NCBI GenBank assembly: GCA_937949545.1
Contig: CALEDR010000001.1
Coordinates: 1-64,000 of the forward strand
Direction of reading: 5' to 3'
DNA length: 64,000 nucleotides
Origin: an uncultured Phycisphaerae bacterium
GTDB lineage: Bacteria; Planctomycetota; Phycisphaerae; Sedimentisphaerales; Anaerohalosphaeraceae
A program made the position numbers and the translations under genes. The notes beneath the pieces were generated by a model. It searched no databases and was not told where the DNA came from. It saw only the letters and a program-made list of their open reading frames with translations. This document shows, one piece after another, positions 33,175 to 41,250 of this stretch (positions within the stretch are counted from its first letter, which is position 1; each line of letters starts with the position of its first letter).

Positions 33175-34896
33175 ATGGAACTCGGCACGGAAAAACGTCT
33201 TCAGCTCGGCCAGCTGCTTGTGCAGCGGGGAATCGTTACGCCGGAGCAGATTGAACAGGCGCTTCAGCAGCAGGCCCGCACCGGCCACAGCCGTCTGCTG
33301 GGAGAGCTGCTGGTCGAGATGAACTTCTGCACCGAAAACCAGATTGCTTCGGCACTGGCGGAAACGTACGGTCTGCCGTATGCCCAGATTACACCCAAAC
33401 TGTGCGATCCGGCTGTGGTGGAGATTCTTCCTCGGGATTTTCTGGAGGAACATTCAGTTCTGCCTTTGTTTAAGGTGTTTGACACGCTCACGGTGGCGGT
33501 CAGCGAGCCGGCCAACGTCTTCCTGATTGAGGAAATCGAACGGCTCAGCCAGTGCCGCGTGCAGGTTGTCTGTGCGACGGTCAAGGATATTCAGGCCACG
33601 CTGCAGACCTATATGCCGGCGGCCAACGTCTTTGTGATTGATGACATCATTGACGATACAGCGATGCAGGATTTCTCGATGATTGAGCACTTGCCGGAGG
33701 ACATCACCAATCTGGAGGAGATTGCCGGCCAGTCCCCCGTCGTCAAGCTGGTCAATTATCTGATTTGCAGCGCCGTTCATGAAAACGCCAGCGACATTCA
33801 CATCGAGCCGGACGAAAAAAAGGTGCGGGTGCGCTATCGGGTGGACGGTCTGCTCTATGAAAAGATGCGACCGCCGTATCAGATGCATGCGGCAATTGTC
33901 TCCCGCATCAAAATTATGGCCGAGCTGGACATTGCCCAGCGCCGGCTTCCGCAGGACGGCAGCATCCACGTCCTGATGCAGGGCCGCCCCATCGACCTGC
34001 GTGTGTCCGTCATGCCGGCCACATACGGGGAAAAGGTTGTCATCCGAATTATCGACACCCGGAAAATCCTGACCAATCTGGAGTCGCTCGGATTTAGTTA
34101 TGAGAATCTGAAGGCCTTCAAAAAAATTATCAAGATGCCCAACGGGATTGTGCTGGTGACCGGCCCGACCGGCTCCGGAAAAAATACGACGCTCTATGCA
34201 GCGCTGTCCGAACTGAACAGCGAACAGGTGAATATCTGCACGGTAGAGGACCCTGTGGAGTGTAATATTCACGGCGTCAACCAGTTTCAAGTCAACGAAT
34301 TGTCCAAATTCACCTTTGCCAGCGCCCTGCGCTCTCTGCTGCGTCAGGACCCGGATATTATCATGGTCGGCGAAATTCGGGATGAAGAAACCGCCAACAT
34401 TGCCGTTCAGGCGGCCCTGACGGGGCATTTGGTTCTGTCAACGCTTCACACAAATGACGCTCCGGGGGCTGTTACGCGTCTTGTGGACCTGGGCGTGGCG
34501 CCGTATTTGGTCAGCGCTTCGCTGATCGGGGTGCTGGCTCAGCGTCTGGTCCGGAAAATCTGTCCAACCTGCAAAGACCAGTACACCCCCTCGGCAGGCA
34601 TTCGGCGGGCGGCGGAAAAATGGGTCGGTTCGCTGCCGACATTTTACCGGGGTATCGGATGCAAAAAATGCCGAAACACCGGCTACATTGGGCGGATTGC
34701 TATCCATGAATTGTTTATCCCGAATGACCAAATTCTGGAGATGATTACACAGGGGGCGACACTTAAGCAGCTGCGGGCGGCGGCCGTCCAGAACGGAATG
34801 AAGCCGCTGCATTTGGACGGAATCGAGAAGGTGGCGGCGGGCATCACCACCATCGATGAAGTGCTGCGTGTGGCGAATGTCACAATGGAGGATTAA
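33175..34896 (+). CDS. GspE/PilB-type assembly ATPase with MshEN-like N-terminus
   Basis: This 573 aa hexameric motor polymerises the pseudopilus. Residues 5-70 carry two MshEN-like motifs (LGQLLVQRG...QIEQALQQQ and LGELLVEMN...), a fold that binds c-di-GMP in MshE; the leading Arg of motif 1 is Gln here. The Walker A motif at 330-337 is GPTGSGKN, with Asn337 where Thr or Ser is the rule. The Asp box, Walker B (DPDIIMVGEIRD), His box (TGHLVLSTLHTND) and a four-Cys zinc site (CPTC...CKKC) are normal. It is followed by the GspF gene. Confidence 0.94.
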   Translation: MELGTEKRLQLGQLLVQRGIVTPEQIEQALQQQARTGHSRLLGELLVEMNFCTENQIASALAETYGLPYAQITPKLCDPAVVEILPRDFLEEHSVLPLFKVFDTLTVAVSEPANVFLIEEIERLSQCRVQVVCATVKDIQATLQTYMPAANVFVIDDIIDDTAMQDFSMIEHLPEDITNLEEIAGQSPVVKLVNYLICSAVHENASDIHIEPDEKKVRVRYRVDGLLYEKMRPPYQMHAAIVSRIKIMAELDIAQRRLPQDGSIHVLMQGRPIDLRVSVMPATYGEKVVIRIIDTRKILTNLESLGFSYENLKAFKKIIKMPNGIVLVTGPTGSGKNTTLYAALSELNSEQVNICTVEDPVECNIHGVNQFQVNELSKFTFASALRSLLRQDPDIIMVGEIRDEETANIAVQAALTGHLVLSTLHTNDAPGAVTRLVDLGVAPYLVSASLIGVLAQRLVRKICPTCKDQYTPSAGIRRAAEKWVGSLPTFYRGIGCKKCRNTGYIGRIAIHELFIPNDQILEMITQGATLKQLRAAAVQNGMKPLHLDGIEKVAAGITTIDEVLRVANVTMED

Positions 34897-34900
34897 ACAG

Positions 34901-36067
34901 ATGCCGATGTCCACCCCGAAAACTCTGGAACGTCCTTTGCCGAAGAAGCCGGCCAATCCGCCGAAACCGGTTCGTTCGGAGCCGCAGCGGAGCAGTCCGG
35001 CGCTGTCCGCCGCAAGGGTCAAAGAAGCGGACTTGATTCTTTTTACCACACAGCTGTCTGTGATGCTGGACAGCGGGGTCGTACTCAGCGATGCAATTGA
35101 AGCCATTGCAGACCAGATGCGTCCCGGCGTGTTCCGGGAAGTGGCACAGGACCTGGCAGAGCGCATCAAAAACGGCGAAAGTTTTTCCGCCGCCTTGTCG
35201 GTTTATCCAAAGACTTTCAGCACGATGTTTATCAGCATGGTCCGGGCTTCCGAGGTTTCCGGCAGGATGGCGGAGATGCTTCGGGTGCTCAGCGGCTATC
35301 TGACAGCGGATGCAGAGACCAAAAAACAGGTCAAAAGTGCGATGATTTATCCGGTGGTAATGCTGCTGATGGCTGTGGCGGCGACCGGTTCCCTGATGTT
35401 CTTTGTCCTGCCGCGATTTACTCGAATTTATGAGGCCCGCGGCACGGCATTGCCCAAACTGACCCAAATTCTGGTGGATTTCAGCACTCTTTTGGGGAAT
35501 CCGACCTTTTTGGCCTCGATAATGACGATGCTGATTGTCGGAGGGTTTGCATTTTCGGTGTGGAAGCAGACTCTGACAGGGCGGAAAACGCTGGACTGGA
35601 TGAAGGTGCATTTGCCCATTTTCGGCGGGATGTATATCGATACCGTATTGACCCGCTCGATGCGGGTTCTGGCGACGATGGTGAATACCGGTGTAAATCT
35701 GCTGGATGCACTGGATGTGATGAAAACCACCTGCGGCAATTATTATTTCCAGTGCCTCTGGGAGACGGCGGACCGGAAAATCCGCGACGGTTATCAGCTG
35801 TCCGATGCCCTGATGCTCTCGCCGTACAGCAGTCTGATTGCCTCCGGGATTCTTCAGATGCTCCGGGCGGGTGAAAAATCCGGGCAGCTCGGGCAGGTCT
35901 GCGACAAAATTTCCGTTTTTCTTGAAAAGAAGCTTCAGAATTCCATCCGAACAGCCACCTCCCTGATTGAACCGCTGATGATTATCATCATGGGAGCGGT
36001 CATTGGAACGTTGGCGGCAGCGCTGCTGCTGCCGGTGTTCCGGATTTCCAGCGTCATTTCTCAATAA
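34901..36067 (+). CDS. GspF/PilC-type inner membrane platform protein
   Basis: This 388 aa protein starts at 34901, nine bases after GGAGG. The Pro/Lys-rich N-terminus is followed by two T2SSF domains. Each has the typical first-helix pattern (LILFTTQLSVMLDSGVVLSDAIEAI split around Leu; TRSMRVLATMVNTGVNLLDALDV) and the hydrophobic helices near 165-190, 205-235 and 360-385. It forms the base of the pseudopilus with the ATPase. It is the last gene of the secretion cluster. Confidence 0.93.
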   Translation: MPMSTPKTLERPLPKKPANPPKPVRSEPQRSSPALSAARVKEADLILFTTQLSVMLDSGVVLSDAIEAIADQMRPGVFREVAQDLAERIKNGESFSAALSVYPKTFSTMFISMVRASEVSGRMAEMLRVLSGYLTADAETKKQVKSAMIYPVVMLLMAVAATGSLMFFVLPRFTRIYEARGTALPKLTQILVDFSTLLGNPTFLASIMTMLIVGGFAFSVWKQTLTGRKTLDWMKVHLPIFGGMYIDTVLTRSMRVLATMVNTGVNLLDALDVMKTTCGNYYFQCLWETADRKIRDGYQLSDALMLSPYSSLIASGILQMLRAGEKSGQLGQVCDKISVFLEKKLQNSIRTATSLIEPLMIIIMGAVIGTLAAALLLPVFRISSVISQ

Positions 36068-36108
36068 TTCCTCCAACTTCCGGTTCAAAAAATATTCCCG
36101 GTTTTTTG

Positions 36109-36137
36109 TTGGATTTTCCGGTATTCCTGAGTAGAAT
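36109..36137 (+). promoter_or_regulatory. Candidate sigma-70 promoter for the ABC transporter pair
   Basis: A -10 box TAGAAT (36132-36137, five of six) lies 17 bases after TTGGAT (36109-36114, three of six). Transcription would start about 40 bases ahead of the ABC ATPase gene. Confidence 0.4.
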
Positions 36138-36182
36138 TTCACCGGAAATGTTTTATCGGCTTCGCAAAAGGGAGGGAAAAGG

Positions 36183-37121
36183 ATGCAGGTGCTGGAAGCT
36201 CAGCGGCTTCGAAAGGAGTTCGGTCCTTTAGCAGCGGTTCAGGATGTTTCTTTTGCCATTCAGCGGGGACAAGTGGTAGGGCTCATCGGTCCCAATGGAG
36301 CCGGAAAAACGACCCTGCTCCGAATGCTGGCTGCGCTGCTGCCGCCGACCGACGGAACCGCTGCTGTCATGGGGATGGACCTTCGCCGTCATCCTCTCGA
36401 AATCCGCAGGCGAATCGGCTATCTTCCGGACTTCTTTAACCTCTATAATGATTTGACTCTTTGGGAGTGTCTGGATTTTACCGCCCGCGCTTACAGCGTT
36501 CCATCTGACCAAATCTCACGGAAAATTGATACGGTGCTCGAATATGTCAATTTGACGGACAAAAAACACGACCTATGCAGGCATCTTTCCCGAGGAATGG
36601 TCCAGCGGATGGGGCTGGCTGTTCTGATGGTGCACGAGCCGGAGCTCTATCTTCTGGATGAGCCGGCCTCCGGACTGGACCCGATTGCCCGCATCAATCT
36701 TCGGAATATCCTCAAACGGCTGGCGGGAGAAAACAGGACGATACTGATTTCCTCACATATTCTGCCCGAATTGTCGGAGTTCTGCACCCATATTGCGATA
36801 ATGGACAAGGGACAAATCCGATATTTCGGTTCGGTTGAGCAGATTCGGGAATTGTATACGCCGGAAAGAATCATTCGGGTCAGGGTGTTGGGGGACCCCC
36901 AAAAAGCCCTTGCCCTTCTTCGTGATTTTCCGGATGCTGTGGTCAAGGACTGCTGGGATACAGTCATTCTTCTGGCTGTCAGAGACGGTCTGGAGACGGC
37001 GGCGCAGCTGAATGCGTTTCTGGTCGGACGCGGGATACCGGTTGCGGAGCTGGCCGAAGAAAAAAAAGACCTGGAGGATTTGTTCTTGGCGATATCCGCA
37101 AGAGAGAATAGTTTTTTCTGA
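36183..37121 (+). CDS. ABC transporter ATP-binding protein
   Basis: This 312 aa protein starts after GGGAGGG. It has Walker A GPNGAGKTT, signature LSRGMVQRMGLA, Walker B LLDEPASGLDP and the switch His (ISSHILPEL). The C-terminal 90 residues form an accessory domain common in ABC-2-type exporters. The Phe-rich Q-loop region (GYLPDFFNLYNDLT) is of the CcmA/NatA kind. The permease is encoded 15 bp downstream. The substrate is unknown. Confidence 0.94.
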   Translation: MQVLEAQRLRKEFGPLAAVQDVSFAIQRGQVVGLIGPNGAGKTTLLRMLAALLPPTDGTAAVMGMDLRRHPLEIRRRIGYLPDFFNLYNDLTLWECLDFTARAYSVPSDQISRKIDTVLEYVNLTDKKHDLCRHLSRGMVQRMGLAVLMVHEPELYLLDEPASGLDPIARINLRNILKRLAGENRTILISSHILPELSEFCTHIAIMDKGQIRYFGSVEQIRELYTPERIIRVRVLGDPQKALALLRDFPDAVVKDCWDTVILLAVRDGLETAAQLNAFLVGRGIPVAELAEEKKDLEDLFLAISARENSFF

Positions 37122-37136
37122 TGAAGGAGGAGGTTT

Positions 37137-38540
37137 ATGTCCAATCCGCTGATTCGACGATATCAGTATTCCCTGCTGCGTCCTGCGCAGGTCTGGATTT
37201 ACGGGATTATTTATGTGTCTTTGGTAGGGTTGATTCTGATTATCAATCTGATGTTTTATGCTCATCAGTCCGTGCTGAGCCAACAGGAGCCCTGGCGGCT
37301 GTTTCGCAAACTGTTTTTCCAGTTTACCCTTTTTCAGTGCATTCTTCTTTGGGTTCTGGCCCCCTCCAATGCAGGCGGTGTAATTCCGAACCTGGTGCTG
37401 CAGAAGGCCTATGATTTTCTGCGTCTTCTGCCGCTGTCGGGGATTCAGAAGATTGTCGGAATCATTCTTGGGAGGAATCTGATTGTTTTATCGGCGGCAG
37501 CCGTCAATTTTCTTTTTCTGGCGGGTTTTGGCCTTGTCGGTAGGGTTTCCTGGAATTTTCTGCTGCAAGAGATTCTTCTTTTGCTCTCCGTCGGGCTCTT
37601 TTTAGGTTTGCTGGCGCTGCTGCTTTCGCTGCGTTCCTCCCCTAAACGGGGCAATCCGTTCCTCCTTTTTTTGGTGTTATTTTTTGCTTTCGGTTTTCCT
37701 TTTTTGCTGGGTCTGATGACGAGGGTCGACGAGCCGCCTAACGTTTCGTTTTATCTCTGGCGGATGCCACTGCTGATTGCCGTCAGTGGAGTGCTGGTGT
37801 ATTTTTCTGTATGGGCATTTCTTGGAAACCGGCGATGGCTTACCTATGAATATGAGTCTCTGTTTTCCTGGAAGGGTGCCCTGCTCTTTCAGCTGCTTTT
37901 TCTGATCCTGCTGTTTGGATTCTTTTATCCGTATCGACAGGCCTGGCAGTACGAAAAGATTTTTATCGGGTTCTGCATAGCCGGATTGGGGCCGGTGGTG
38001 CTCCTGCCGGCAGGGGCCTGCCGAACCTATGAAAAATATCTTGAATTGTCTCGCGGATTTCCGAGAGAGAAACTGTCGGTTTTTGAATTGTTCCGCCGTT
38101 CCAATCCGGTGCTGTCAGTGCTGCTTTATCTGATTTGGCTTGGATTTTGCCTGGCGGCGTGCCGTCTGTTTGCCCTTTCGGCGGCCCCGTTTTTGCTTTT
38201 TGCCGGGGTTGTGTTTACGTTTTATCTGGTGTGGCTGGGGCTGTTGGAGCTGACGGTTGTTTTTTATAACACCCATTCGAAAATCATTTTTTTGACAGGG
38301 TTTGTGATAGTTTTGTATCTGTTTCTGCCTTTTATTCTTTCGGGGCTTTTTGACTGGGAATATCTGTCTGTTTTCAGCCCGCTGGGCTATCTGGTGTATG
38401 TGTTTTCTCGGTATCCGGAGGAGATACCTTTTGGGCCTGTTTTCTTCAACCTGCTTTTGTTTACGGCGCCGGTTTTTCAGATTTTCGGGCGGTACAAATG
38501 GATGATGGAAACCCGAAAGGCGCTGGCCGGCGTTTCCTGA
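37137..38540 (+). CDS. ABC-2-like multi-span membrane permease
   Basis: This 467 aa protein has about 12 hydrophobic helices spread along its length and no soluble domain. The start follows AAGGAGGAGG. It follows its ATPase in the same operon. I do not recognise a specific family by sequence; the pairing suggests an exporter or a protein-modifying ABC system. It converges with murG, 13 bp between the stops. Confidence 0.85.
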   Translation: MSNPLIRRYQYSLLRPAQVWIYGIIYVSLVGLILIINLMFYAHQSVLSQQEPWRLFRKLFFQFTLFQCILLWVLAPSNAGGVIPNLVLQKAYDFLRLLPLSGIQKIVGIILGRNLIVLSAAAVNFLFLAGFGLVGRVSWNFLLQEILLLLSVGLFLGLLALLLSLRSSPKRGNPFLLFLVLFFAFGFPFLLGLMTRVDEPPNVSFYLWRMPLLIAVSGVLVYFSVWAFLGNRRWLTYEYESLFSWKGALLFQLLFLILLFGFFYPYRQAWQYEKIFIGFCIAGLGPVVLLPAGACRTYEKYLELSRGFPREKLSVFELFRRSNPVLSVLLYLIWLGFCLAACRLFALSAAPFLLFAGVVFTFYLVWLGLLELTVVFYNTHSKIIFLTGFVIVLYLFLPFILSGLFDWEYLSVFSPLGYLVYVFSRYPEEIPFGPVFFNLLLFTAPVFQIFGRYKWMMETRKALAGVS

Positions 38541-38553
38541 TTCCCGAGAGCCG

Positions 38554-39669
38554 TTATTCGAACAGACGGCGGACAATTTGCTCGGCGGCGTCCGTTCGTC
38601 CGAGTTTTTTGACAGCGGCCGCCATCTGGTTCAATTTCTGCGGGCTGCTCATCAGTTCCGTGAGGATCTGGGAAAGGGCCTGTCGGGTCCTGGATGGCTG
38701 CCGAATGTCGTCCTCGATAATGATAGCACCGCCTGCATCGGCCAGCGGTTTGGCATTCAGAAACTGGTGCCGGTCTTTGTGATACGGATAGGGCAGGCAG
38801 ACGGCCGGCACACCCGCCGCGGCATATTCCGCTATGCTGACGGCTCCGGCACGTCCCACAACCAGGGAGGAGGCCTTCAGCAGGGCGGGCATCTGGTGAC
38901 AGTAATCCGCCGCCCGATAGAGTATGGCCGGATTGCCTGCTTGTGTGCGAACCCATTCATAATGAGCCATTCCCGTTAAATGCACTACCTGCCAGTCCTT
39001 TGCAAATTGCTCCAAGGACGGCAGGATTTCCAGAACGGCCTGATTGATGCTCCTTGAGCCGCTGGAGGCCCCCGTAATCAGCAGAATTTTTTTGTTCGGG
39101 TCCAAATCGTATGTTTTGTGAATATTTTCCGGAGGGGCAAAAAAATCTTTCCGAAGCGGACAGCCGACCGCGTCGACCCGTTCGCTGAAGCGGCCGAAAC
39201 AGCTACGAGTCTGTTCAAACTGGACGAAAATCCGCCGGGCGTAACGAGCCGTCAGCCGGCTGCTTTTGCCGGGAACACTGTCCACATTGATTAGAAAGAC
39301 GGGGATGTTCAGAGAGCGAGCCGCCGCCGCGGCTGGTGCACAGACGTATCCGCCTGTTCCTACAACAGCCGCTTCAGACCGCACCGAACGCAGAATTTCC
39401 TTTGTAAAGTAATAACTTTTCAGAAACTGTCCCAAAAAACGAATGGCCTGTATCGGGGATTTTGACAGTCCTACAGCGGGCAGGGGCAGGAAGTTAAATC
39501 TGCTCGGGCCTAAAATTTTGGCGTCCACTTCGCGAGGACTGCAGAAAAAAGTAATTTCTGTATTGGGATATTGTTCCTGGATTCTTTCTGCGACCGCCAG
39601 GGCCGGATACAAATGGCCGCCGGTTCCGCCGCCGGCAAAAAAAATGTGCTGTATCTGTCGGGAATTCAC
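38554..39669 (-). CDS. murG: UDP-N-acetylglucosamine transferase MurG
   Basis: This 371 aa glycosyltransferase converts lipid I to lipid II at the inner membrane. It begins at a GTG (39667-39669) that overlaps the ftsW stop by four bases. Visible are the Gly-rich loops FAGGGTGGHLYPAL and VVGTGGYVCAPA, and the donor-binding ASSGSRSINQAV and RAGAVSIAEYAAAGVPAVCLPYP. It differs slightly from typical MurG in the linker but all loops are present. It forms an operon with ftsW. Confidence 0.95.
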   Translation of the reverse strand: MNSRQIQHIFFAGGGTGGHLYPALAVAERIQEQYPNTEITFFCSPREVDAKILGPSRFNFLPLPAVGLSKSPIQAIRFLGQFLKSYYFTKEILRSVRSEAAVVGTGGYVCAPAAAAARSLNIPVFLINVDSVPGKSSRLTARYARRIFVQFEQTRSCFGRFSERVDAVGCPLRKDFFAPPENIHKTYDLDPNKKILLITGASSGSRSINQAVLEILPSLEQFAKDWQVVHLTGMAHYEWVRTQAGNPAILYRAADYCHQMPALLKASSLVVGRAGAVSIAEYAAAGVPAVCLPYPYHKDRHQFLNAKPLADAGGAIIIEDDIRQPSRTRQALSQILTELMSSPQKLNQMAAAVKKLGRTDAAEQIVRRLFE

Positions 39670-40880
39670 AGGGTTGAAAGCTCCTCGGATTCGGAAGATT
39701 GTCGGGCGATATTCAGCAAAAGTCCTGTGGCGGCCGCCGTCAGCAGCAGACTCGTTCCGCCCGCACTGACAAACGGCAGGGGGATGCCTTTGGTCGGCAG
39801 CACTACGGTGACGACTCCGATGTTCACGGCCGCCTGGATACTGATTGCAAAAACAATGCCTGCAGAAAGCAGCTTTCCGAAACGGTCTTCGCATCGCAGG
39901 ATGATTCGAAGACCGAAAAGAACGAAAAGAATAAACAAGAGCAGTACCCATATCGCCCCGATAAACCCCATTTCCTCCGAGATCACGGCGAAAATAAAGT
40001 CGGTTGTATCTTCGGGCAAATGACCGTATTTGAATATCCCGCGGCCTAAGCCGGCTCCCCACAATCCCCCTGTACTGATGGCTTTGAGCGACTGCTGGGC
40101 CTGATAAGGAAGTCCCTGCTCATCAAACAGATACGAGAAAAAACTTTTGACGCGGTTGATTCGAGTCGGTGAAAGCATGACGGCGGCAAAGAAACCCGGC
40201 AAGGCCAGAGACAAGGGGGATACCAGATGCCACCAGGCGGCTCCGCCCAGCCACAGCAGGAGGAAAACAATCAAGGCAATAAAGGCGGCGGTTCCAAAGT
40301 CTTCAATGACAATCAGAAAAACGGCCAGACCGACAAGGCCGCAAAGCGGAAGAAACCGTTTTTTGAAAATCCGAATTTCACCGCCGACTTTGTCCAGATA
40401 GGCGGCTGTGAACAATATCATCACCCACTTGGCCAGTTCGGACGGCTGAAAGCTCAGATAACCCGGTCCGGGCATCAGGTCCAGCCAGCGTTTGGATTGG
40501 TTTCGCTCCTGTCCGAATAGAAGCACGGCGACCAGCAGGAGAAAACTCACAATAACCAGATAAAAAGTCAGCGATTTCCACAAAGGACGCCGAAGATGAA
40601 GCCACTGATAATTGACCTGCCTCATCAGCAGCAGGACCCCGACGGCCAGCGGAAAAAAAACGATTTGTTTGAACATAGGGGTCTCATAGAAATGAGCCCT
40701 TTCCAAAATGGGATTCAGCGTGGCTCCGGCAGAGTAAACAAATACTGTTCCGGTGGCCATGAGAAGCAGAACCACTATTTCAATACCGAAATCCCCGACA
40801 GGAGAAGTCGGTTTTTCCTTCCACCCGTAGGGCTTCTTCGGCGGATTTTTTTTGACTGTTTTTGAAATTATCATGCTCAT
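39666..40880 (-). CDS. ftsW: FtsW/RodA-type lipid II polymerase
   Basis: This SEDS-family protein, 404 aa with about ten membrane helices, polymerises glycan strands at the division site. Motifs include SKRWLDLMPGPGYLSFQPSEL (split around Leu), EDFGTA, GLGRGIFKYGHLPEDTTDFIFAVISEE split around Phe, and PLPFVSAGGTSLL. Its position next to murG favours FtsW over RodA. The first 25 residues are a charged cytoplasmic tail. Confidence 0.93.
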   Translation of the reverse strand: MSMIISKTVKKNPPKKPYGWKEKPTSPVGDFGIEIVVLLLMATGTVFVYSAGATLNPILERAHFYETPMFKQIVFFPLAVGVLLLMRQVNYQWLHLRRPLWKSLTFYLVIVSFLLLVAVLLFGQERNQSKRWLDLMPGPGYLSFQPSELAKWVMILFTAAYLDKVGGEIRIFKKRFLPLCGLVGLAVFLIVIEDFGTAAFIALIVFLLLWLGGAAWWHLVSPLSLALPGFFAAVMLSPTRINRVKSFFSYLFDEQGLPYQAQQSLKAISTGGLWGAGLGRGIFKYGHLPEDTTDFIFAVISEEMGFIGAIWVLLLFILFVLFGLRIILRCEDRFGKLLSAGIVFAISIQAAVNIGVVTVVLPTKGIPLPFVSAGGTSLLLTAAATGLLLNIARQSSESEELSTL

Positions 40881-41250
40881 TTACTATGTTTTCGACATCA
40901 AGCCGTCTTTCCGGTTAAAAATCGCTTCCGCATGCTTTTTAATTCTTTCATGGGTTTTTCGGATATAGCGGCAGGGTTAACCGTCATTCAAGTCTTTTTT
41001 AGGAAATCCAGGCCGATTTCCTGCAGGAAATGCTTTGCGGTTCAGAAGAAAATTGGAACTGAAAGCTCGTTTATCAGTGCTGTATCTATTTATAAATAAA
41101 TGAGATAGGATGTTTTTACTGGTTGTTTCTATTTTTCGTTGTTTCTGTGTGCATTTTAATTGATTTGGATTCATAAAATCTGAACAGTTTTTTGTTTGTC
41201 TGTATAAAAGGAAGAAGTATGCTTTATCTGAATTAAGCAGCGAGGGCTCA
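40881..41250. other. 370-bp divergent intergenic region with palindromic half-sites
   Basis: It lies between ftsW (minus) and the 2-oxoacid oxidoreductase genes (plus) and should hold both promoters. It is AT-rich, especially 41080-41210. A candidate -10 (TATAAA, 41203-41208) lacks a good -35. The inverted repeats at 41001-41031 are listed separately. No gene, tRNA or terminator was seen. Confidence 0.6.
41001..41031. promoter_or_regulatory. Candidate operator: three AGGAAAT half-sites
   Basis: AGGAAATC (41001-41008) pairs with GATTTCCT (41015-41022) across six bases. The second half-site then forms a perfect 16-bp palindrome ATTTCCTGCAGGAAAT (41016-41031) with a third. Alternating half-sites at regular spacing suggest binding of a dimeric regulator near the korAB promoter. 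Confidence 0.5.
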
